This document shows, one piece after another, positions 1 through 5,840 of a DNA stretch of 5,840 nucleotides. Origin of the DNA: Lysobacteraceae bacterium (GTDB lineage Bacteria; Pseudomonadota; Gammaproteobacteria; Steroidobacterales; Steroidobacteraceae); contig JAAYXG010000504.1 of assembly GCA_012516015.1 (NCBI GenBank), forward strand, positions 1 to 5,840, read 5' to 3'. The notes below the pieces were generated by a model. That model had not been told where the DNA came from and searched no databases. It saw only the letters and a program-made list of their open reading frames with translations. A program made the translations under genes and the position numbers. Position 1 is the first letter of the stretch. Every line of letters starts with the position of its first letter.

Positions 1-440
1 AAGCGACGGGCACGCGCTTCAGTGTCCGCCGGTATTCGGACCGTGTTGCCGTGGCTCTCGTCGAAGGTGCGGTCGACGTGCGGTCCGAACGGGCGGAGCA
101 GCCGCTGCATGCCGTCCTTGCGCCCGGCGAGTACGTCGAATTCACCGATCGCGGCGAGAGCTTCCGCCGTACGATCAATCCGAGCGCGACGTTGGCCTGG
201 ACTGAAGGCAAGCTCGTGTTCGAATCGGTGCCCGTCTCGGCGGCGATCGCGGAGTTCAATCGCTATGCGCCGGACGACATTCCCGCGGATCTCTCCGCAC
301 TGTATGCCTCTCAGCGGGAAACACCGATCACCGGCGTGTTCGACATCGACGATCCGGCGTCGTTCGTAGCGGCACTGAACGCCATGCTGCCTGTCAGGAA
401 TTCGGACTCCGAAGGAACGCGCCGTTCTGATCCTCCTTAG
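1..440 (+). CDS. FecR-like anti-sigma factor / signal transducer, C-terminal part (5' end outside window)
   Basis: This is the 3' part of a fecR-type gene. The first full codon is at 3, 145 residues are visible, and the stop TAG is at 438-440. FecR proteins sit in the inner membrane, hold an ECF sigma factor in the cytoplasm, and receive a signal in the periplasm from the STN domain of an outer-membrane receptor. Visible evidence: the fragment opens with ATGTRFSVR and continues with VALVEGAVDV and LAPGEYVEF, the typical FecR periplasmic beta-rich core. Then come AW at residues 65-66, LVFESVPVSAAIAEFNRY at about 71-88, and ITGVFDIDD at 109-117 followed by FVAALNAML, the usual FecR C-terminal STN-like module. 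The cytoplasmic and membrane-spanning N-terminal half is off the left edge. The last ten or so residues are polar and look unstructured. The gene ends 5 nt before an STN-containing receptor, which is its expected partner. The family call is firm; the ligand and sigma partner are unknown. Confidence 0.9.
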   Translation, partial: ATGTRFSVRRYSDRVAVALVEGAVDVRSERAEQPLHAVLAPGEYVEFTDRGESFRRTINPSATLAWTEGKLVFESVPVSAAIAEFNRYAPDDIPADLSALYASQRETPITGVFDIDDPASFVAALNAMLPVRNSDSEGTRRSDPP

Positions 441-445
441 GCGCG
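411..445 (+). promoter_or_regulatory. Translation start region of the STN receptor: no proper Shine-Dalgarno, anti-Shine-Dalgarno-like stretch
   Basis: The fecR stop (438-440) and the receptor ATG (446) are separated by 5 nt. At the normal ribosome-binding position the mRNA carries TCCTCCTTA (431-439), the complement of a Shine-Dalgarno rather than one. The only SD-like element, GAAGGA (411-416), is about 29 nt before the ATG, too far for direct use. It can fold either into a small hairpin (415-419 with 423-427, GAACG/CGTTC, 3-nt loop) or pair as AAGGA (412-416) with TCCTT (434-438). The layout suggests that translation of the receptor depends on ribosomes finishing fecR. This is inference from sequence only. 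Confidence 0.4.
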
Positions 446-3400
446 ATGATTCAGCGCGCGGCGAGCCAAACGCCGGTGAAGACAGGCGTCGACTCAGCGG
501 CGCCTCCTCTCAGCCGGTTCAGCAGTGTTCGGCGCTTCCTTCTGCGCTGCGTCGTGTCGTGCCTTCTCTGCGCGAGCGCGACGTTGGCCTTGGCGAGCGA
601 GGTGCGTCGCTACGACATCGCTGCAAGCTCCTTGAGCGAGGCGCTGATCGAGTTCGCATTGCAAAGCGATCGCCAAGTGCTCTACGCGCAAGAGGTCGTC
701 TCCGGCATTCGCGTTCCCGCGCTCAACGGTGAATTCGAGGTCGAACGAGCCCTCGAGCTGCTGCTAGAAGGCACAGGCATTGCAGTCCAGCGCGTCAACG
801 AGCGCACGTTCTACTTGGAGCGGCGCAGCGTTACAGAGAGGGCATCTCGAACCCTCGCGGCGGATGAGCGAATCGAGCGTCATGCCCCGCCGCCGAGCGA
901 ATTGGCTGCGATGGTCGTGACGGGCTCGCGCATGCGAGGCGTCGAGCCTCCCGGTGCGACCGTGCTGCAGCTCAATGAGCTCGACTTCAGCAATAGCGCC
1001 CGTCCAAGTGTGACCGACATGCTGCGCATGCTGCCGCAGGTGTTGAACTTCGGCGGCGACGAGGCGCTCGTCGGCGGCGCGTCGGTGCAGAACTCGACCC
1101 TGAATACGACGTACGCGCGCAGCATCAATCTGCGCGGCCTGGGCGCGTCATCCACGCTGGTCCATGTCAATGGGCGACGCATTGCGCCGAGCGGGGCCGC
1201 CGCGCAATTGACCGACGTATCATCCATTCCGCTTGCTGCAATCGAGCGTATCGAGATCCACACGGAAGGGGCATCGTCGGTGTATGGATCCGATGCCGTC
1301 GGCGGCGTCGTCAACTTGATCCTGAAGCGACGCTCGGAGGAGGTCGTGTCGGCCGGCCGCTACGAACACGGCGACGACATCGATGGCTATCAACTGAGCC
1401 AACTGGTCGGGCGCACGTGGCAAAGCGGTGCACTGACGTTCACCTATGCACACCGCTATCGCAGTCGCTTGCTCGCGGCGGATCGCCCTTGGCTCTATGA
1501 CGACGATTTCTCGCGCTATGGCGATACCGACAACCGACCGTTGCACTCGAGTCCACCGAATATAAGCTTCGATGAATCGTCGGTCGCGAACGCGGTGCGA
1601 GCCTATGCAGTGCCGTATTTCGAAACGAAGTCGCCGTTGCATCTCGCGCAACTCGACGCTGCGAGCAGCTTGAACCGTCAGAGCATCTGGCGTGGCCGCA
1701 GCGTGCTGCCCGAGCAGCGTCATCATAGCTTCGTACTGTCGGCGGAGCAGGACATCGGGCGCGGTATCCAAGCGTACTTGGACGCCTTCTTTACCCGGCG
1801 CGATTTCGAACAAGCGATGCCCAACGTCGCCGGAACGTTTGCCACGGTGTCGGTGCCTGCGTCGAATCCGTACAGTCCGTGTCATCCCGACAACGATGCG
1901 GGCAACGATCTGGGCATCGAATGCGTCGGTCGAGCAGTCGACGTTGCGTATTCGTCGATCGTCGATCTCGGGACATCGGTGCGTACCGGGCATCACAGCG
2001 CGTTGCATCTGTCGACAGGCTTACAATTCGAGGCGGGCGAATGGCTGTCCGATGTGTCGGTGACGGTGAGCAAGAACAAGACACGACGGGCGTCCAACAA
2101 CTACGTGAACAATGCGGCGCTCGCGATGGCGGTAGGCAACAGCGTGGACGAAAACGGCTCGATCGTGCCGGACGGTACGCCGGGCGCGCTCACGCTCCCG
2201 CCCGGCGTGCCGTTGCTGAATCCGTTCTGTACGGGGTGCAACAGCAAGGCGACCGCGGATTTCATGCGTTCTAGCCAATACCTGGGGAGCAACTACGAAC
2301 AGACGAGTGCGCTGTTGTCTTCCAACGGACCGATCGGCGAGCTGCCAGGAGGCTCGGTACGCGCCGCTGTCGGTTTCGAGTTCCGCCGCGATGAGTTCTA
2401 CTCATTCAACGACCTCAACACCGGGCTCGTTTACGCGACGCCCACCAATACTGAATTGCACAGAACGGGCTCCACGAATGCGCGCAAGCTCACATCGCTT
2501 TTCATGGAGCTGTACGTGCCGATTTTCGGAGAGCGCAATGCGCGCCCCGGTCTGAGTGTGCTGGAGTTGGCGTTATCGGCGCGTCGTGAGTCTTACGACG
2601 ATCTCGGCGTGCAGAGCAATCCCCGCATTGGCTTGCGCTACGCGCCGACGCCGTCACTCGCATTCACGGCCACCTACGCAACTTCGTTTCGCGCGCCGTC
2701 GCTCTCCGATCGCGATCCGCGCAGCACAGCGCAAATCGGCGCGGGCCCGCCTGCGGGTGGCCCATACACGGCCGAGCAGTTGAAAATCGAGCATGTCGAT
2801 CCGGGGCGGCAGGTGTTCGTGATCGGCCGTTCGGGCGGCAATGCCAATCTGGTGCCGGAAACAGCGACGAGTTGGTCTGGCGGTTTGACGTGGCAGCCGA
2901 CGTTCACACCGCTCACGCAGCTAGGCCTGCATTACTACTCGATCGAGTACAACAACCGAATCGACGCGCCAGGAGCGAACGCCGGTCCCATCGCCGCAAT
3001 CACTCACCCGACCGGCTACTACGATGAGTTCATTACCTACAATCCGGCGTTCTTCCCCGAGCGTGCCGCTCGCAATGGCATCGTCGACGGTTTCGACGCC
3101 ACGACAGTCGCCGGCTTCGAGTCGCTCTTGCAGTCGCTTTACTCGTCCGCGGACCCGCCGTTTGCCGGAACGGCGCCGGACCCGACGAGTGTCGTCGCGG
3201 TGCTCGACGGTCGTCGTTCGAATGCGGCGCGGTTGACGACGCGAGGGCTCGATCTTTCGCTGCGAAGCGCGTGGAGCAATCGCTACGGCGAATGGCGTTT
3301 CGATGCCGCAGCCAACTTCGTGTTCGAGTGGAAAACAGCCCCGTCGCGCAATGCGCCGCTCGTGGACTCTGTCGATCGCATCTTCAATCCGGTGTCGAAG

Positions 3401-3727
3401 CAAGCGACCGCGCAACTCACATGGCAGCGCGATCCATGGACGATCGTCGCGACGAGCCGCTACACGGGAAGCTACGAGAATGACACCCGCGGCGCCGCTT
3501 CGCGCCCGATGCGGGTCGATGACCACCTCGTTCACGATCTGCTCGCCGCGTACACGTTCGGCGACGGAGCGAACGATCTCTTGGACGGGGTCCGTGTGAC
3601 ATTCGGTGTTCAGAACGTTCTGGACGAGTCGCCGCCGCTCGCACTGAATACGAACATCCTTTTCGATCCGCAGTACGCGAGCCCGATCGGGCGATATTGG
3701 AGCGTAGGAATCTCGAAGCGCTGGTAG
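446..3727 (+). CDS. TonB-dependent outer-membrane receptor with N-terminal STN signalling domain (FecA-type transducer)
   Basis: A complete 1093-residue receptor that would import a ligand across the outer membrane using TonB energy and signal ligand binding to the FecR-like protein encoded just upstream. Domains: a signal peptide with hydrophobic core at about 35-50 and likely cleavage after ALA (residue 50); an STN domain at about 53-125 (YDIAASSLSEALIEFALQ, ending RTFYLE); a charged/proline linker; a TonB-box region with MVVTGSRMRG at 156-165; a plug at about 165-296 with INLRGLG, VNGRRIAPSG, IERIEI and VYGSDAVGGVVNLIL; then the beta-barrel to the end, with TSFRAP at 746-751, YYSIEYNNRI at 830-839 and NVLD at 1057-1060. 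It ends in an aromatic residue (W1093), as outer-membrane barrels usually do. An in-frame TGA at 428-430 with no other start codon after it makes ATG 446 the earliest possible start; GTG 476 is an alternative. The n-region before the hydrophobic core is unusually long. Mature cysteines occur only at 479/493 and 595/598. Length suits an STN receptor with large loops. The substrate is not identifiable; an iron chelate is the default family guess, but carbohydrate or other ligands are possible. Confidence 0.95.
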   Translation: MIQRAASQTPVKTGVDSAAPPLSRFSSVRRFLLRCVVSCLLCASATLALASEVRRYDIAASSLSEALIEFALQSDRQVLYAQEVVSGIRVPALNGEFEVERALELLLEGTGIAVQRVNERTFYLERRSVTERASRTLAADERIERHAPPPSELAAMVVTGSRMRGVEPPGATVLQLNELDFSNSARPSVTDMLRMLPQVLNFGGDEALVGGASVQNSTLNTTYARSINLRGLGASSTLVHVNGRRIAPSGAAAQLTDVSSIPLAAIERIEIHTEGASSVYGSDAVGGVVNLILKRRSEEVVSAGRYEHGDDIDGYQLSQLVGRTWQSGALTFTYAHRYRSRLLAADRPWLYDDDFSRYGDTDNRPLHSSPPNISFDESSVANAVRAYAVPYFETKSPLHLAQLDAASSLNRQSIWRGRSVLPEQRHHSFVLSAEQDIGRGIQAYLDAFFTRRDFEQAMPNVAGTFATVSVPASNPYSPCHPDNDAGNDLGIECVGRAVDVAYSSIVDLGTSVRTGHHSALHLSTGLQFEAGEWLSDVSVTVSKNKTRRASNNYVNNAALAMAVGNSVDENGSIVPDGTPGALTLPPGVPLLNPFCTGCNSKATADFMRSSQYLGSNYEQTSALLSSNGPIGELPGGSVRAAVGFEFRRDEFYSFNDLNTGLVYATPTNTELHRTGSTNARKLTSLFMELYVPIFGERNARPGLSVLELALSARRESYDDLGVQSNPRIGLRYAPTPSLAFTATYATSFRAPSLSDRDPRSTAQIGAGPPAGGPYTAEQLKIEHVDPGRQVFVIGRSGGNANLVPETATSWSGGLTWQPTFTPLTQLGLHYYSIEYNNRIDAPGANAGPIAAITHPTGYYDEFITYNPAFFPERAARNGIVDGFDATTVAGFESLLQSLYSSADPPFAGTAPDPTSVVAVLDGRRSNAARLTTRGLDLSLRSAWSNRYGEWRFDAAANFVFEWKTAPSRNAPLVDSVDRIFNPVSKQATAQLTWQRDPWTIVATSRYTGSYENDTRGAASRPMRVDDHLVHDLLAAYTFGDGANDLLDGVRVTFGVQNVLDESPPLALNTNILFDPQYASPIGRYWSVGISKRW

Positions 3728-3737
3728 GCGCGATTTT

Positions 3738-3818
3738 CGTGCACCGGCCGGTAGGGTCGGGGCCCCCCTCGTGCGTGTATGTCGATAACGGGCGCATCGG
3801 CTGCTTCGCCGGTGCGCG
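3738..3818. repeat. Imperfect inverted repeat in the gap between the two receptor genes
   Basis: Arms 3738-3748 and 3808-3818 can pair over 11 positions in RNA, ten Watson-Crick and one G-U (3740 with 3816), around a loop of 59 nt. The left arm overlaps a perfect 10-bp palindrome, ACCGGCCGGT (3743-3752), and the loop holds GGGGCCCC (3759-3766). No T-run follows, so it is not a standard intrinsic terminator. It could be a leader structure, a transcription-factor site or chance in GC-rich DNA. The remainder of the 116-nt gap shows no clear -35/-10 pair. Confidence 0.3.
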
Positions 3819-3831
3819 TGGTTTCGCCATT

Positions 3832-3836
3832 GGGGG
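3832..3836 (+). promoter_or_regulatory. Weak ribosome-binding G-run ahead of the second receptor
   Basis: GGGGG lies 7 nt before ATG 3844, a usual spacing, and is the only purine-rich run near this start. It can pair only partly with the 16S rRNA 3' end. Together with the signal peptide that starts at 3844, it supports this ATG over the upstream in-frame GTG codons. Confidence 0.4.
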
Positions 3837-3843
3837 TTTCGAG

Positions 3844-5840
3844 ATGCATCGATCAATCAAGCGTCTGTTGTTCGTTGGCGCGAGCGGGACGCTGCTTGCT
3901 GGATCCTTGACGCAGAGCGCGATCGCACAAGAGACGGTTGAGGAAATCGTCGTGACCGGCTCCAGCATTCGCGGCGTGGCGCCGGTGGGCTCGCCCGTCA
4001 GGTCGATGGGTAACGACGACATTCTGAACACGGGCCGCTCCACCACGACCGACGTGCTGCGGTCGTTGCCGCAGTTGCCGAACCTCGGCGCGGATGAGTC
4101 GCATCTCAATCAGGCGAACAACGCGAATGCGAACGTCACGTACGGCTCCGGCATCAACCTGCGCGGCCTGGGTACCGAGGCGACGCTGACGCTCGTCAAC
4201 GGCCATCGCGCGATTCCGAGCGGCACGCAGGCGCAGTACGTCGATCCTTCCATGATTCCGATCGGAGCGATCGAGCGCATCGAGGTGCTGCTCGACGGTG
4301 CGTCGGCCATTTACGGGTCGGATGCGGTCGGCGGCGTCGTGAACATCATCCTGCGCAAGAACTTCGACGGTGCCGAAACTCGTGTGCGCTACGGCGAAGC
4401 CGACGGTCTAGATCAGGTCGTCTTCAGCCAAGTTTTCGGTAAGACCTGGGGCTCCGGCGATGTGATGCTCGCCTACGAGCACAACGAGCGCTCGAATCTG
4501 CCCGCGCGCAAGCGCAGCTTCTACACCGACGACCTGCGTCCTTACGGCGGGACCGACCAACGCTCGTTCTTCGGCTCGCCGGGCAACATCCAGATCGGCA
4601 ACACGCGTTACGCGCTTCCGTACGGTCAGGATGGTACTGGACTCACGCCGGCCGATCTGGTGCCGAACACCGCCAATCGATTCTCCATCTACGAAGGTGC
4701 GGATGCGCTGCCGCGCCAGGAGCGCGACACGTTCGCGCTGACGTTCGAACAGGATCTGACCGATTCGCTCTCGCTGTTCGCTGAGGGTTACTATGCCGAG
4801 CGCACTTTCGAGCGGCTGACGCCGCTGCCCTCGTCGATGACGGCGAATCTGACGGTGCCCTCGACGAATCCGTGGTTCGTGCATCCGACGGATCCAACGG
4901 CGACGAGCGTCAACGTGAACTACGCGTATGTGAAGGACTACGGCGCCAACTATCAACACGGCTACTCGCGGCTGTGGCAGCCGACGCTCGGTTTGAACTG
5001 GGACTTGCCCGGCGGTTGGCGTGCAACAGTGAGCGTCAACTACGGCGAGGACAAGGAAAAATGGCAGCGCGACGCCGTCAACGTGGCAGTACGCGATGCC
5101 GCGCTTGCCGATCCGGATCCGGCAACCGCGTTCAATCCATTCGGGGACGGCAGCCACACCAATCCGGCCACGCTCGAGAGCATGAAGGCGTACTACTTCA
5201 TCGCGAGCGAATATGCCATGAAGCAAGCCAACACACGCTTCGACGGGCCGCTGTTCGAGCTGCCGGGCGGTATCGCCAAATTGGCCGTAGGCGCGAGCTA
5301 TTACGGCCTGACTGCAAAGAACATGCAGCAGGACAATCTTAATACGCCCAATCCGTCGATCCACAACATCTCGGCTCAGACGAAGGACAAGCGCGTCGTC
5401 CGTTCGGCATTCGCCGAGCTGTACGTGCCGATCGTCGGCTCGGCGAACGCGTTGCCGGGCATGCAGAGTCTTGGCCTATCGCTCGCGGGCCGCTATGACG
5501 ACTACAGCGACTTCGGCTCCACGACGAATCCCAAGATCGGTTTGGAGTGGCGCTTGACCGATTCGCTCTTGATGAGCGCCAGCTACGGCACCTCGTTCCG
5601 GGCGCCAGTGCTGTTCGACATGAACCCGTACAGCAATGCTCGATGGAGCGCGCACAACTTCGTCGACCCGACATCGCCGACCGGACAGACGCGCGGCATA
5701 TTGATGTTGGGCGGCACGGAGGGCCTGGGGCCGGAAGAAGCGACGACCTGGTCGAGCGGATTGACTTGGACGCCGCTGGACGACCTGCAAATCGGGCTCA
5801 CGTATTACTCCATCGACTACACCGACCGCATCGCGACGCC
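3844..5840 (+). CDS. TonB-dependent outer-membrane receptor without STN domain (3' end outside window)
   Basis: An open frame of 665 codons runs from ATG 3844 to the right edge without a stop. It encodes an outer-membrane ligand transporter. Visible: a classic signal peptide (positive start HRSIKR, hydrophobic LLFVGASGTLLAG, likely cleavage after AIA at residue 28); a TonB box directly after it (EEIVVTGSSIRG, 33-44); a plug at about 42-172 with INLRGLG, LVNGHR, IERIEV and IYGSDAVGGVVNIIL; and barrel strands including LYVPIVG at 526-532, NPKIGLEW at 562-569, TSFRAP at 583-588 and YYSIDYTDRI at 654-663. There is no STN domain, so it should not signal to FecR. By comparison with the upstream receptor, roughly 200-250 residues are missing. 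The frame stays open upstream, with GTG codons at 3739 and 3775, but the signal peptide and the G-run ahead of 3844 favour this ATG. No cysteine occurs in the visible part. It resembles the upstream receptor throughout and looks like a diverged paralogue. The ligand is unknown. Confidence 0.94.
   Translation, partial: MHRSIKRLLFVGASGTLLAGSLTQSAIAQETVEEIVVTGSSIRGVAPVGSPVRSMGNDDILNTGRSTTTDVLRSLPQLPNLGADESHLNQANNANANVTYGSGINLRGLGTEATLTLVNGHRAIPSGTQAQYVDPSMIPIGAIERIEVLLDGASAIYGSDAVGGVVNIILRKNFDGAETRVRYGEADGLDQVVFSQVFGKTWGSGDVMLAYEHNERSNLPARKRSFYTDDLRPYGGTDQRSFFGSPGNIQIGNTRYALPYGQDGTGLTPADLVPNTANRFSIYEGADALPRQERDTFALTFEQDLTDSLSLFAEGYYAERTFERLTPLPSSMTANLTVPSTNPWFVHPTDPTATSVNVNYAYVKDYGANYQHGYSRLWQPTLGLNWDLPGGWRATVSVNYGEDKEKWQRDAVNVAVRDAALADPDPATAFNPFGDGSHTNPATLESMKAYYFIASEYAMKQANTRFDGPLFELPGGIAKLAVGASYYGLTAKNMQQDNLNTPNPSIHNISAQTKDKRVVRSAFAELYVPIVGSANALPGMQSLGLSLAGRYDDYSDFGSTTNPKIGLEWRLTDSLLMSASYGTSFRAPVLFDMNPYSNARWSAHNFVDPTSPTGQTRGILMLGGTEGLGPEEATTWSSGLTWTPLDDLQIGLTYYSIDYTDRIAT

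Noticed and set aside
530..550. Twin-arginine-like RRFLL in the leader of the STN receptor
   Set aside because: TonB receptors travel unfolded through Sec to the barrel-assembly machinery. The match to the Tat motif is minimal and there is an extra arginine in the hydrophobic part.
548..572. Lipobox-like VVSC at residues 36-39 of the STN receptor
   Set aside because: The hydrophobic stretch before this cysteine is too short and contains an arginine. The ALA cleavage site at residue 50 and the STN domain right after it fit ordinary export.
1220..2008. Minus-strand open frame (262 codons) opposite the first receptor
   Set aside because: It has the same shadow character: no recognisable domain, composition dictated by the codon positions of the real gene.
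438..3734. The same 10-mer TAGGCGCGAT at the stop codons of fecR (438-447) and of the first receptor (3725-3734)
   Set aside because: Ten-base repeats are expected several times by chance in a window of this size. The flanks do not match, and the shared position at stop codons is not enough to claim a site.
3753..3769. Possible terminator hairpin (AGGG at 3753-3756 with CCCT at 3766-3769)
   Set aside because: The stem is short and bulged, and it is followed by TCGTGCG rather than a T-run.
2921..3856. Long open frame on the minus strand (311 codons) covering the end of the first receptor and the gap
   Set aside because: It is antisense to a well-supported receptor, its predicted protein is very arginine-rich with no recognisable motif, and such frames are common opposite GC-rich genes.
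4408..5364. Long open frame on the minus strand (318 codons) opposite the second receptor
   Set aside because: It lies wholly antisense to conserved receptor sequence, has a skewed arginine/valine composition, and shows no domain or ribosome site that I can see.

Overview
The window holds three genes, all on the + strand. They read as part of an iron-type cell-surface-signalling and outer-membrane transport locus of a Gram-negative bacterium. The DNA is GC-rich (about 60% by eye), and the coding style and receptor type fit a Proteobacterium. Gammaproteobacteria of the Xanthomonadales/Steroidobacter kind or Alphaproteobacteria of the Sphingomonas/Caulobacter kind are plausible. The sequence gives no rRNA or marker gene to decide between them.

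Layout: (1) 1-440, the 3' part of a fecR-like anti-sigma/signal-transducer gene whose start lies left of the window. (2) 446-3727, a complete 1093-residue TonB-dependent outer-membrane receptor carrying an N-terminal STN signalling domain (FecA/FpvA-type transducer), starting only 5 nt after the fecR stop. (3) 3728-3843, a 116-nt intergenic gap with an imperfect long-range inverted repeat and no convincing terminator or promoter. (4) 3844 to the right edge, a second TonB-dependent receptor without STN domain, cut off after 665 codons. It is clearly related to the first receptor through plug and barrel.

How they probably work together (inference from the family): the STN receptor binds an unknown ligand at the cell surface and passes the signal through its periplasmic STN domain to the C-terminal part of the FecR-like protein. 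That protein would control an ECF sigma factor expected just left of the window. The second receptor has no signalling domain and would be a plain transporter, possibly for the same or a related ligand. The substrate cannot be read from the sequence.

The notable points are the tandem pair of a transducer and a plain receptor, two cysteine pairs found only in the first receptor at places where the second has none, and a receptor start with no usable Shine-Dalgarno but tight coupling to fecR. No RNA genes, CRISPR, insertion sequences or other mobile elements were seen. I did not find evidence for a wholly new system here.
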